Shown: positions 18,345 through 27,049, numbered from the stretch's first letter. The stretch is DNA of 30,823 bases from an uncultured Ideonella sp. (GCA_946479475.1 CAMLGG010000031.1:1-30823); one strand, 5' to 3'. Numbers and translations are program-made. The notes: generated by a model from the sequence alone, not told the origin.

Positions 18345-19447
18345 TTCGACCGCCCTTCGCAGAACGCTGCCACCGCGTCCGCGACGAGGTCGATCTCTTC
18401 CAGCCCCAGGTGCGGGCCGATCGGCAGGCTCAGCACCTCGTCGCAGATCGCGTCGCTGGGGCTGCGCTGCCCGGGTGCGTGCCGCGCGAAGGGCGGGAAC
18501 CGGTAGACCGGCTTGGGGTAGTGGATCAGCGTCTCGATGCCCTCGGCGGCGAGCGCCTCGCGAAGATCATCGCGGCGGGGATGTCGGACGACGAAGAGGT
18601 GCCACGCGGGCTGGTCGCCCTCGGGCACGGCCGGCAACGACAACTGCGGGGCCCCGGCCAGCCTCTGGGCATAACGTGCAGCCTGTGCGCACCGCATCGC
18701 ATTGTGCTCCGGCAGGCGCGCGAGCCGCACGCGGAGGAAGGCGGCCTGCAGTTCGTCGAGCCGGCTGTTCACGCCCTCGCTGTCGTGCTGGTAGCGCACG
18801 GCGCTGCCATAGTTGCGGCGGGTGCGCAGAGCGGCGGCGAGCGCTTCGTCGTCGGTCACCACCGCGCCCGCGTCGCCGAAGGCACCGAGGTTCTTGCCGG
18901 GGTAGAAGCTGTAGCCGGCGAGGCGGCCGAAGCCGCCCGTCGGCTCGCCACGGTGAAGCGCGCCATGGGCCTGCGCCGCATCCTCGACCAGCAGCAGCCC
19001 GCGCGCCGCGCACAGCGCGCGGATGGCGGCCGGGTCCGCCGGCGCACCGTAGAGGTGGACCGGCATCACGGCACGGGTGCGCGGCGTGATCGCCGCCTCA
19101 ACACCCGCGGCATCGATGTTGTACAGGCCCGCGGCCGGCTCCACCGGCCGCGGCTGCGCGCCCGCCAGCCGCACGGCGAGCCAGCTCGCGATGAAGGTGT
19201 GCGCGGGCACGAGCACCTCGTCGCCGGGGCCGATGCCGGCAACCTGCAGGGCCAGGGCGAGCGCATCCAGCCCGTTGCCCACCCCTATCGCATGGCGGCG
19301 ACCGCCGAAGGCCGCGAACTCGGCTTCGAAGGCCTCGAGCTCGGGGCCGAGGATCCAGCGGCCGCTGGCCATTACGCGCTGGTAGGCCGCGTCGTAGGCC
19401 GCCTGGTCCTGGCGGTAGATGGCCTGCAGGTCCAGGAACTTGATCAT
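18341..19447 (-). CDS. DegT/DnrJ/EryC1/StrS-family sugar aminotransferase
   Basis: 368 residues from ATG 19447, with AAGGAAGGGG just upstream; a longer frame exists but starts inside the GT61 gene. PLP-dependent sugar aminotransferase pattern: 'FLDLQAIYRQDQAAYDAA', 'GVGNGLDALALAL', 'VLVPAHTFIASWLAV', 'MPVHLYG', 'EDAAQAHGA', and the Schiff-base Lys K185 in 'SFYPGKNLGAFGDAG'. 'RRNYGSAVRY', 'NSRLDELQAAFL' and 'HYPKPVYRFPPF' match FdtB/QdtB-like enzymes that aminate dTDP-3-keto-6-deoxyhexoses with glutamate. With fdtA encoded 0.8 kb away on the other strand, the product is probably a dTDP-3-amino-3,6-dideoxyhexose. Its start overlaps the stop of the GT61 gene before it, and its stop overlaps the methyltransferase start. 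Confidence 0.92.
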   Translation of the reverse strand: MIKFLDLQAIYRQDQAAYDAAYQRVMASGRWILGPELEAFEAEFAAFGGRRHAIGVGNGLDALALALQVAGIGPGDEVLVPAHTFIASWLAVRLAGAQPRPVEPAAGLYNIDAAGVEAAITPRTRAVMPVHLYGAPADPAAIRALCAARGLLLVEDAAQAHGALHRGEPTGGFGRLAGYSFYPGKNLGAFGDAGAVVTDDEALAAALRTRRNYGSAVRYQHDSEGVNSRLDELQAAFLRVRLARLPEHNAMRCAQAARYAQRLAGAPQLSLPAVPEGDQPAWHLFVVRHPRRDDLREALAAEGIETLIHYPKPVYRFPPFARHAPGQRSPSDAICDEVLSLPIGPHLGLEEIDLVADAVAAFCEGRSK

Positions 19448-22338
19448 GCCCCTTCCTTCACCCACTGGAGCTCGCGGCGCGCCAGGCCGAGGTCGACCGA
19501 GAAGGGCGATGTCACGATGGACACCGATTCGAAGCCGGCGATGCTCCTGGCCTGCAGCCAGCGGTGCTGCTGGCCGCGCAGGAACGAAAGGTCGAAGAAG
19601 GTCGGGCCGTTGATGTCCTGCTTGAAGATGGTCAGCACCCGCGCGCCGGAGGGCGCCCACATCAGGTTGGTGAATGCCGCGCCGGGCGGGCCGGCGATGC
19701 CGCGGGCCGAGGCGAACAGGCGCACCTGGTCGAGCAGGCTCAGGGTCTCGGCGGCGACGATCTCGAAGCCCAGCTCCTCGGCGAGGTTGATGACCTGCTC
19801 GGCCTCCACCATGGGCCGCCGTGTCTCGCCGCGGCGGGCGAGGTAGATCAGCCTTTGCGCGGGAGGGGGAGCTTCCGGGTCCAGCCCCGCGGCCTTCATC
19901 AGCGTGCGTCGAAGGCCCTCGACCAAGGTGGGGCTGGCGAACTCGGCCGGCGACGCGACCACGGCGTCGGTCAGGCGCAGGTCGTCCTCCGCCGTGTACC
20001 AGCGGATGCGGGATTCATCCAGGCCGATGTCGCGCAGCGAGCCGAGCATCCAGCCGGTCAGCTCGCGGGGCAGCAGCAGCTTGCGCGTCTTGAGGATGCC
20101 GTGGGCGGCCAGCGCCTGGATGCGCGTGAGCGTGAGCACCATCCAGTGGTAGTAGTTGCGGTGGAAGGGCGCGTCCATGTTGGCGAGCACGACCAGGGGC
20201 TCGTCCAGCCGCTTCCACAGGCCCGCGCGGCGCAGCACCGTCCCTTGCGCGCCGCGGGCCAGCACGTTGGGATGCGGGTAGGGGAACTCGCCCATCTGCA
20301 GGTGCCAGGCGTGCGGCTTGAGCACGCCGGCCCGGGGGCCGATCAGCAGGTGCAGGTTGCGCACTCGCAGGTCCGTCAGGCGCGCGAGGCTCAGGGAAGT
20401 GGGCAGGGCCTGGTGCGACTCGCTGCGCACCCGACCGTGGACATCGACCACCTCGAAGAAGCCGGGCACGGCCGCGTCCTGCACCAGGCAGTGAGCGGTC
20501 ACGCCTTCGGCCGCCAGCCAGTCATCCCACTCCCGCAGAGGCAGGGGCTCGGGGCTGCGCGGCGCCTCCGGCTGGGCGCCGGGCAGGGCGGCCAGGTCGG
20601 CGCGCAGGGTCTCGATCTCGCCGGCGGCCAGAAGGGCGCGTTCGCGCAGGGCGAGCAGCGCCGTCTCGCCGAGCGAGCCCAGTCGCTCGCGCGCGAGGGC
20701 GAGGTCGGCCAGGGCCTGTTGCGGCTGCTTCAGGGCGAGCTGGGCGTCCAGTTGCTGGCGCAGCAGCTCGACCAGCATCTCCACGCTCGCATCGCCCGGC
20801 GCACCGCGCAGCGGCCTCTCGCGCTGCCAGGCGTGGCGCGCCAACGCGACGAGGTGGCCGAGCACGGCGCGGCACTGCGCCTTGCAACGGTAGCCATCCA
20901 GCGTCCCGAAGGCCGGGCCGAGCTCGAACGGGAACACGCCTTCCCAGTGGCACAGGTCCAGTGCGCCGCCGTTCGAAAGCTCCCACAGGTGGCTGGCCGT
21001 CACGCCGGCTTCGGCGAGCGTGAGATCGGGCCGGTCGGCCAGCGCGCGCTCGAAGGCGGCCAGGGCTCGGGACCCACGGCCCTCGAGGTCGGCCACGCTG
21101 TTCGGGCTGTCGTGCCGAGGCAAGAGGGCGAGCAGCTCGCGCAAGGGCTGGAAGGACGGGGCGAGCGGGCCGAGCTGCTCGTCGTCGAGCTCGGCAGGGC
21201 CGGCCTCGGCGAACTCTTGCGGCATCGTCCCGGGCGCGGCTGCCTTGCGCAGGTCCAGGTGGGCCATTCGCAACTGCGACTGCTCGTCGAGCTGGCCGAG
21301 CTCGGCCAGGCGCTGGTAGCACTCCTGCGCGAGCGCCATGTCGCCGTCGTGGAACGCGTACTCGGCGAGCAGGTGCCAGGCCGCCGGCGTGGCGGGGTGG
21401 GTCCCGTCCAGGGCCAGCAGCGGGGTGGCCAGTTGCTGCACCGCGGCGCCGGCGGCGCGCGCCAGCCTGGCCCTCACGATCAGGAGGACCGGCGGCCAGG
21501 GCCAGGCCTTCGCAGCCCGCATGACCAGGCTGCGCGCGCCGTCGTTGGGCATCAGCTCGGCCAGGATCTCGATGGCGCTGGCCAGCGTGCCGGCGGTGCC
21601 CGGGTCCGGCTCCTCGTGGGCGAGCATCGCCGCGGCGAGCTGCTGCAGGGCCGGCAGCGACGCGCAGCGAACCGCCGCGGCCGTCAAGGGGGCGATCCAC
21701 GGCTCGCCCGCCGCCACGCCCGCATGCGGCGCCAGCCGGTCGACCCAACGGGCGACGCGCTGCAGCGGCGGCAGCGTCTCGGCGATGCGCGCCACCATCG
21801 CGAGCGTGCCGGCGAGATCGCTGGTCCAGTTCACGCCGGGCTCCCAGCGGCTGCCCAGCGCATCGACGAGGGCCAGGCTGGGCTCTATCGCCGCCTCGCC
21901 CTTGAGCCGCCGCAGTTGCCGCAGCAGCGCCAGCGCCACGGCCTCGTGCTCGGGCGCCGCGAGAGCCTCGCGCCAGCGCAAGGCAGCCTGGGCTAGCGGC
22001 TCGACCCGCTCCAGCGCGCCCTGCGCACGCACCCAGGCCGGCGCGAGGCCGGCCGACAGGGGATCCTCGCCTTCCGGCAGCACCTGCCACCAGGCCTCCA
22101 CGGCCTCGACGAGCGCCTGCAGCTGCCAGGGCGGCACGTTCTCGCGGCCCTTGGCCCACTCGACGTGGATGGCCTGCGCAAGCTTGCCTCGCAGGGCCGC
22201 CGGCACGTCGGGCTGCGCCAGCTTGCGCAGCAGGTTCTCGCCTCCCGGCAGCGACAGGCCTTCGGCGGCGCAGCGCTCGGCCAGCTTGTCCAGCCACACC
22301 CGGCCCAGGCCGGGCACCACGCCTTGCGAACTGCTCAT
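19444..22338 (-). CDS. large helical-repeat + GT61 (DUF563) protein A
   Basis: 964 residues from ATG 22338, with GGAAGAG about nine bases upstream and ATGA overlap with the preceding gene. Residues 1-600 are Leu/Ala-rich helices with TPR-like pairing (for example 'LLAEYAFHDGDMALAQECYQ' around 320 and 'LVALARHAWQ'), no signal peptide and no membrane segment. From about residue 604 ('WDDWLAAEG') the C-terminal third is a family 61 glycosyltransferase: 'NYYHWM' at 728-733, 'RKLLLPREL', 'LIYLARRGETRR', 'LSLLDQVRLFASARGIAGPPGAA' and 'FTNLMWAPSG'. GT61 enzymes are inverting transferases known mostly from eukaryotes, with many uncharacterised bacterial relatives. P885 stands where the family usually has His. 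It is a paralog of the next gene upstream over its whole length. Confidence 0.82.
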   Translation of the reverse strand: MSSSQGVVPGLGRVWLDKLAERCAAEGLSLPGGENLLRKLAQPDVPAALRGKLAQAIHVEWAKGRENVPPWQLQALVEAVEAWWQVLPEGEDPLSAGLAPAWVRAQGALERVEPLAQAALRWREALAAPEHEAVALALLRQLRRLKGEAAIEPSLALVDALGSRWEPGVNWTSDLAGTLAMVARIAETLPPLQRVARWVDRLAPHAGVAAGEPWIAPLTAAAVRCASLPALQQLAAAMLAHEEPDPGTAGTLASAIEILAELMPNDGARSLVMRAAKAWPWPPVLLIVRARLARAAGAAVQQLATPLLALDGTHPATPAAWHLLAEYAFHDGDMALAQECYQRLAELGQLDEQSQLRMAHLDLRKAAAPGTMPQEFAEAGPAELDDEQLGPLAPSFQPLRELLALLPRHDSPNSVADLEGRGSRALAAFERALADRPDLTLAEAGVTASHLWELSNGGALDLCHWEGVFPFELGPAFGTLDGYRCKAQCRAVLGHLVALARHAWQRERPLRGAPGDASVEMLVELLRQQLDAQLALKQPQQALADLALARERLGSLGETALLALRERALLAAGEIETLRADLAALPGAQPEAPRSPEPLPLREWDDWLAAEGVTAHCLVQDAAVPGFFEVVDVHGRVRSESHQALPTSLSLARLTDLRVRNLHLLIGPRAGVLKPHAWHLQMGEFPYPHPNVLARGAQGTVLRRAGLWKRLDEPLVVLANMDAPFHRNYYHWMVLTLTRIQALAAHGILKTRKLLLPRELTGWMLGSLRDIGLDESRIRWYTAEDDLRLTDAVVASPAEFASPTLVEGLRRTLMKAAGLDPEAPPPAQRLIYLARRGETRRPMVEAEQVINLAEELGFEIVAAETLSLLDQVRLFASARGIAGPPGAAFTNLMWAPSGARVLTIFKQDINGPTFFDLSFLRGQQHRWLQARSIAGFESVSIVTSPFSVDLGLARRELQWVKEGA

Positions 22339-25277
22339 CCCTGGTCTCTTCCTGCTTCTCGGGGCCGGGCGGCGGCCACCCAGGCCAGCTCGCGCTCCGC
22401 CAGGGCCAGGTCGACGCTGAAGGGCGCATTGACGCTCGACATCAGCGCATAGCCGGGCAGGTTGCGGCCGAGCAGCCAGCGGTGCGATTGACCGCGCAGG
22501 ATCGACAGGTCGATGAAGGTCGGCAAGTTGGCTTCCTCTTTGAAGATCGACAGCACGCGCACGCCAGGCTGGGCCCAGACGAGGTTGGTGTACGCGGCGC
22601 CCGGCGGGCCGGCGATGCCGCGAGCCGTGGCGAACAGGCGCACCTGGTCCTGCAGGGTGAGCGTCTCGGGCGCCACCGTCTCGAAGCCGAGGGCGACGGC
22701 GGCGCGCTCGATGCGCGCCTCCTCCACCAGCGGGCGACGGCCTTCGCCACGGCGTGAAATGTAGAGCAGCCGCTCGGCCGCCGGCGGCGCGGACGGGTCC
22801 AGGCCGGCGCGCCGCCACAGCGCCTGCCGCAGGCCCTCGATCAGCGAAGGGCAGGCGTAGTCGAGCGGCGAGACGAGCAGCGCGTCGGTCAGACGCAGGT
22901 CATCGTCCTGTCCGTACGGCAGCACGTGCTCTTCGCCGAGCCCGAGGTCGGCCAGCGAGCTCTTCATCCAGCCTGAAAGCTCGCGTGGCAGCAGCAGCTT
23001 GCGGCCGCCCAGCAGCAGGCCGCGCGCCCGGACCGCCTCGATGCGCGACAGCAGCAGCACCATCCAGTGGTAGTAGTTGCGGTGGTAGGTCGCGTCCATG
23101 TTGGCCAGCACCACCACCGGCGCCGTCACCGTCTGCCAGCGCGGCGCCTGCAGCACCGCACCGCCGGCCCTGGGGCCGCCGCCGCGCAGCCGCACGTGGC
23201 GGTGCTCGTACGGGTACTCGCCCATGCTCAGGTGCCAGGGGCCGGGCCGCAGGATGCCCGCGCGCGGCCCGATCAGCAGGTGCGAGTCGCGCACGCGCAG
23301 GTCGGTGTGATGCAGCGCCGACATGCGCGTCGGCGCCAGGCGGTGCGGATGGCCGAGCACTGCGCCGTCCGGCCCGACGGCCTCGAACCGGCCGGCCGGC
23401 GGGAGGTCGTCGACCAGGGTCTGCGGCTGCTGCTCCTCGGCGGCCAGCCAGTCTTCCCAATCGGCCAGGGGCAGCACCTCGTGCCGGATCGGGTCGACGA
23501 GCGAGCGGGCCTCCTCGAGGCGGCCGAGCGTGAGCAGGGCGCGGACCCGCAGTTCCCGCAGGGGCGCGGCGCCCATGGCGCCCAGGCGCTGCTGCAGCGA
23601 TTCGATCTCGGTCAGCGCGGCCTCGGGCTCGCCCAGGCCCCAGCGGGCTTCGCAGCGCAGCTCGGCCAGGTCGAGCGCCTGGCGCAGGCTGGCCTGGCCG
23701 GGTGCGCCCTGCAGCGGGTGCGGGCGGTCCAGTGCGAACCCGGCCAGGGCCACGACGTGGTCGAGGACGGCGTGTCCAAGCGCCCGGCAGCGTTGCGGGT
23801 CGATGCGCCCGTAGGCGGGCCCGAGGGGAAAGGGAAAGGCCTCGATCCACTGGCTGTGCGCGGCGAAAGCCGCGGCTTCGAGCTGCGCGAGGTGGCGGGC
23901 CAGCTGCAGGCACGCCTGCATGCTGGCGTCGGACAGGCGGGTCAGTGCATTTCGCCAGGCAGCCGTGGCCGCCTTGCCCGCGGCGGACAGGGCCGCCGCG
24001 TCGTCCGGGCTGTCGTGAACGGGCGCTCGTTCGAGCAGATCGACCAGCGGCGCCAGGGCCGGCCCGAACGGCCCGACGACCTCGGGTGGCCAGGCCGGCG
24101 GCGCCTCGGCCGGAGTGGCCACGCTCGACGAATCGGGCGGCGGTGCCTCGTCGCGCGCCTTGAGGTGGGCGAGTCGCAGGCGATCCGGCGCGGACAGCAG
24201 TTGCTGGGCCGCGAGCTGCTCGTACAGTTCGCGCGCGCCGGCCTCGTCGCCGTTGTGGAACAGCGTTCCGGCGAGCCAGCCGAGGGCCATCGCGCCACCT
24301 GGCTGGGCGGGTTCGATGCCTTCGAGCAGCGCGCTGAGCTCGGCAATGTCGGCGCCCTCGGCGTGCGCGATGCGTGCCTGGGCCAGGCGCAAGGCGGCAT
24401 GCCGGGGAGGCTGCTCGGCGGCTTGCGAGAGAAGCCGGCGGGTCGTGTCGTCGGGCGCGAAGGTCGCGAGCAGGCCCAGCATCTGCAGCAGCAGGGGCTG
24501 CGCCTCGGCCTGCCGCAAGCCGCCGTCGGCCAGCAGCGCCTCGACCACGTTCTGCATCGGCCCGACCTGCAGCGTGCGCAGCGCGAGCTTGCCGAGCTCG
24601 CGCCAGGTCGAGGCGTCGGTGGCTGCGTCGGTGCGCGCCGCTTCGATCAGGTCCGGCAGCCAGGCGGCGGCGGCCTGCAGGGCATCGAAGTCGTCCGCGT
24701 CCCGTGCGAGCGCCAGCACGCCGGCCAGCAGGGGCGCGCTCCACGACCGGGTGGGCCGCCAGGCGAGGCGCAGCGAATCCAGCAGGCCGTGCAGCGGGGC
24801 GAAGAGCCGTCGCTGGCGCAGTTGCCGCAGCAGGGCGGCCAGCGCGTGGTCCGCGTCGTCCTGGGCGGCGAACGGCGCGAGTCCCTTGGCCAGGGCAGCG
24901 AGGGCATCGTCACGGCCGGCGGCGGCCACCGCGCGGATCAGCGCCGGGTACAGGCCGCTGCGCAACCGCTCGGCCTCATCGAGGCCCTGCCAGGCATGGG
25001 CGACGCAGTCGACGAAGAGGGCCTGGTGATCCGCCGGCGGCTGGTCCTGGCCCTTCAGCCAGTCGGCATGGATCGCATGGGCCATGCGCGCCCACGCGGC
25101 CGACGGTGCGGTGCCCTTGGCGAGCTTGGCGACCAGCGCTTCGCCGCCGGGCAAGGCACTGTCTTCGTCGCGCGAGGCCGACAGCGTGCGCAGCCGCGCA
25201 ACGAGCGCGTCAGGCGGCGGCGGGACGAGCAGTGGGGTCGACGGTGCTGCGGGCGGCACGCACCGAGTACACCACAC
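22335..25277 (-). CDS. large helical-repeat + GT61 (DUF563) protein B
   Basis: 980 residues if translation starts at GTG 25277; GTG 25259 is equally possible, a TGA at 25290-25292 bounds the frame, and neither start has a strong ribosome site. It has the same plan as protein A: an N-terminal 'LPGGEALVAKLA' and 'AHAIHADWLKGQ' block (in A: 'LPGGENLLRKLA', 'AQAIHVEWAKGR'), long Ala/Leu helical repeats, then a GT61 domain with 'LLIGPRAGILRPGPWHLSMG', 'NYYHWM' at 734-739, 'RKLLLPRELSGWM', 'LLYISRRGEGRR' and 'FATARGIAGPPGAAYTN'. P892 replaces the usual family His, as in A. It is first in the four-gene minus operon and ends with an ATGA overlap. It may act as a glycosyltransferase or, with A, as a heteromeric pair; function is unknown. 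Confidence 0.8.
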   Translation of the reverse strand: MWCTRCVPPAAPSTPLLVPPPPDALVARLRTLSASRDEDSALPGGEALVAKLAKGTAPSAAWARMAHAIHADWLKGQDQPPADHQALFVDCVAHAWQGLDEAERLRSGLYPALIRAVAAAGRDDALAALAKGLAPFAAQDDADHALAALLRQLRQRRLFAPLHGLLDSLRLAWRPTRSWSAPLLAGVLALARDADDFDALQAAAAWLPDLIEAARTDAATDASTWRELGKLALRTLQVGPMQNVVEALLADGGLRQAEAQPLLLQMLGLLATFAPDDTTRRLLSQAAEQPPRHAALRLAQARIAHAEGADIAELSALLEGIEPAQPGGAMALGWLAGTLFHNGDEAGARELYEQLAAQQLLSAPDRLRLAHLKARDEAPPPDSSSVATPAEAPPAWPPEVVGPFGPALAPLVDLLERAPVHDSPDDAAALSAAGKAATAAWRNALTRLSDASMQACLQLARHLAQLEAAAFAAHSQWIEAFPFPLGPAYGRIDPQRCRALGHAVLDHVVALAGFALDRPHPLQGAPGQASLRQALDLAELRCEARWGLGEPEAALTEIESLQQRLGAMGAAPLRELRVRALLTLGRLEEARSLVDPIRHEVLPLADWEDWLAAEEQQPQTLVDDLPPAGRFEAVGPDGAVLGHPHRLAPTRMSALHHTDLRVRDSHLLIGPRAGILRPGPWHLSMGEYPYEHRHVRLRGGGPRAGGAVLQAPRWQTVTAPVVVLANMDATYHRNYYHWMVLLLSRIEAVRARGLLLGGRKLLLPRELSGWMKSSLADLGLGEEHVLPYGQDDDLRLTDALLVSPLDYACPSLIEGLRQALWRRAGLDPSAPPAAERLLYISRRGEGRRPLVEEARIERAAVALGFETVAPETLTLQDQVRLFATARGIAGPPGAAYTNLVWAQPGVRVLSIFKEEANLPTFIDLSILRGQSHRWLLGRNLPGYALMSSVNAPFSVDLALAERELAWVAAARPREAGRDQG

Positions 25278-25516
25278 GCGCAGTGGTTTTCAGCATCCCC
25301 AGACCGGGCCTTCGACCCGTGCACCCGGCCTGAATTCACTGCGGCGTCGCGGCCGAGATGGACGGGATGTGGCGATCGTCAATCCGACTGGAGCCTCCCG
25401 CCCGGCGGGAGGCTGGAGGGTGCACCCCCTCATGCTGGAGTCCCTTCTTGGAGGGGGCGCGGGGGAGCCCACACAGGGCCACAGGCATAGAAGGCTGAGC
25501 GCAAGCGCTCAGCCTT
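25278..25516. promoter_or_regulatory. intergenic leader upstream of the GT61 operon
   Basis: This is the longest gap in the window, about 240 bases between two minus-strand genes. It contains a strong inverted repeat at 25392-25414 (AGCCTCCCGCC, one base, then its complement), a weaker one pairing CCCCCTC at 25425-25431 with GAGGGGG at 25451-25457, and the large hairpin overlapping the end of the DUF1501 gene. A TTGACG is readable on the minus strand just downstream of the 25392-25414 repeat, but no convincing -10 follows at the right distance. It probably holds the promoter of the GT61 operon. Confidence 0.45.
25392..25414. repeat. GC-rich inverted repeat upstream of GT61 operon
   Basis: An 11-base arm, AGCCTCCCGCC, is followed after one base by its exact complement GGCGGGAGGCT. 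On the minus strand it lies 115 bases before the first GT61 start and could be a leader hairpin or the end of a transcript coming from the DUF1501 gene. No T-run follows it on either strand. Confidence 0.55.
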
Positions 25517-25519
25517 CTA
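25488..25519 (-). terminator. perfect 15-bp hairpin overlapping the DUF1501 stop codon
   Basis: The arms TAGAAGGCTGAGCGC and GCGCTCAGCCTTCTA pair perfectly around two bases. The minus-strand arm begins with the TAG stop codon of the DUF1501 gene (25517-25519), so transcription ends or is paused directly at the gene end. A T-rich tail is missing, so factor-independent termination is plausible but unproven. Confidence 0.6.
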
Positions 25520-27049
25520 GCCCATGAACCCCAGGTTGCGCTGGCTCAGGTTCCAGTTCTTCAGGTTGGGCAGCACGGCCAGAAGCTCGCTGTCGCTCAG
25601 GCCGAACCACCTGCCGAGCGTCGCGCCATAGGCTTCGACGCTGGTGGAGGGCAGCAGCGCGCCGGCTTCGAGCTGGTCGTCGCTGGTGAAGCCGCCCTTG
25701 CCGTCGGACAGGCCATAGACGGGCAGCGTGCCGTAGACGTCGCCGCCGCGCACCGCACCGCCCATGACGAGGTGGTGCCCGCCCCAGCCGTGGTCGCAGC
25801 CGTCGCCGTTGGCCGCGAAGGTGCGGCCGAAGTCGCTCGCGGTGAAGGTGGTGACGAGCTCGGAAACGCCCATCTGGGTCGTCACCTTGTCGAAGTAGGC
25901 CAGCGCGTGGTTGAGCTGGGCCATCAGGCGGGTGTGGCGCTGCTGCTGGGTGTCATGGGTGTCGAAGCCGCCGAGGCCGACGAAGAAGACCTGGCGCGAC
26001 ATGCCCAGCGCGCTGCGCGCGGCGATCATCCGGGCCACCGCCTGCAACTGCTGCGCGGCGGGATTGACCATCAGCGCACCGGTCTCCGGGTCCTTGAACT
26101 GCAGCAGCGGGTCGATGGCGCCGGCGGCCAGGCCGCCCGTGCCCCAGGGGCCGGCGCCCGCGGCCGGAAGGGTGCCGCGCAGCAGCGCGTCGGCCTCGAT
26201 CGAGCGACCCACGACGGCCGCATGCTCGCGCTCGGCCACGCTGGTGCTGCGGGCGTTGCGCATGATCGAGAGCATCGTCTCCTGCACGGTCGACGAGTTG
26301 AAGGTCTTGCCGCTGGTGCCTCCGACGTGGATGGAGCCGGCGGGAGAAAGCTGGTACTGCCGCGCCGTCTGGCCCGAAAGCCAGACCGCATTGCCGTTCA
26401 GGGAGACCGAGGTGAACATCGCGCGGCCGTTGCCGGCCAGCACGCGATCGGCCATCTGGCCGCCCCAGCCGCGGGTGGCACCTTCGGTCGAGAAGGCCTG
26501 CCACACCGATTGCTGGTCGTTGTGCGAGAACAGCTTCGGCGGGCGCGGGGCGGTGCCCGCGAGGAAGCCGGCCTTGGTGGTCGGGCCGCTCAGGGGGCCG
26601 ACGTTGCTGACGAAGGCCAGGCGCTGGGCGCCGAACAGGTCGCGCACGCCGCTCAGCACCGGGTGGACCGCGAGCGTGCGGCCCTGGGCATTGGCCGGGT
26701 CGATCGGCAGCACGCCGCCCAGGCGGGCATGCAGCGATGCGCTGTTCTTCGGCGGCACGCCCGGGGCCGCGAGTGCGATGCCCTCGGTGCCCGCCTGCCG
26801 GGCGGCGGAGTAGGCGTTCCACGACTCGGCGTCGGTCGCCAGCAGCGTGTTGTACGCGTCGTTGCCGCCGAAGAGGAAGAGGCAGACCAGCGCCTTGTAG
26901 CCACTGGTGTTCGCCGCGGCGGCGGGGCCCATCGCGGCCAGCGAAAGGCCGAAGCCGCCGAGGCCGGAAAGCACGGGCTGCGAGAGACCCAGCAGGGCGC
27001 CGCGGCGCAGCAGCTCCCGGCGGGTGGGCTTGGAAAGAGGACGGTTCAT
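25517..27049 (-). CDS. DUF1501 family protein with Tat signal
   Basis: 510 residues from ATG 27049; a TTG three codons earlier sits closer to the only ribosome-like sequence, so the start is slightly uncertain. The N-terminus has a twin-arginine signal (R10-R11 in 'TRRELLRRGALLGLSQ') and a hydrophobic stretch ending near 'AAAANTSG', so the protein is folded before export to the periplasm. The mature part has 'ALVCLFLFGGNDAYNTL', 'FVSNVGPL', 'FSHNDQQSVWQ', 'FVGLGGFDTHDTQQ', 'TTFTASDFGRTFAANGDGCDHGWGGHH' and 'VMGGAVRGGDVYG', the conserved blocks of DUF1501, distantly related to the alkaline phosphatase/sulfatase fold. Biochemical function is unknown. It follows the DUF1800 gene by 28 bases, a pairing common in bacteria that suggests a joint envelope role. 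Confidence 0.9.
   Translation of the reverse strand: MNRPLSKPTRRELLRRGALLGLSQPVLSGLGGFGLSLAAMGPAAAANTSGYKALVCLFLFGGNDAYNTLLATDAESWNAYSAARQAGTEGIALAAPGVPPKNSASLHARLGGVLPIDPANAQGRTLAVHPVLSGVRDLFGAQRLAFVSNVGPLSGPTTKAGFLAGTAPRPPKLFSHNDQQSVWQAFSTEGATRGWGGQMADRVLAGNGRAMFTSVSLNGNAVWLSGQTARQYQLSPAGSIHVGGTSGKTFNSSTVQETMLSIMRNARSTSVAEREHAAVVGRSIEADALLRGTLPAAGAGPWGTGGLAAGAIDPLLQFKDPETGALMVNPAAQQLQAVARMIAARSALGMSRQVFFVGLGGFDTHDTQQQRHTRLMAQLNHALAYFDKVTTQMGVSELVTTFTASDFGRTFAANGDGCDHGWGGHHLVMGGAVRGGDVYGTLPVYGLSDGKGGFTSDDQLEAGALLPSTSVEAYGATLGRWFGLSDSELLAVLPNLKNWNLSQRNLGFMG

Noticed and set aside
23067..25490. An 807-codon plus-strand frame opposite GT61 protein B, and a similar 810-codon frame at 19564-21996
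   Set aside because: Both are antisense shadows of the GT61 genes, Gly/Arg/Gln-rich and without motifs. The minus-strand frames have conserved domains, ribosome sites and ATGA couplings.
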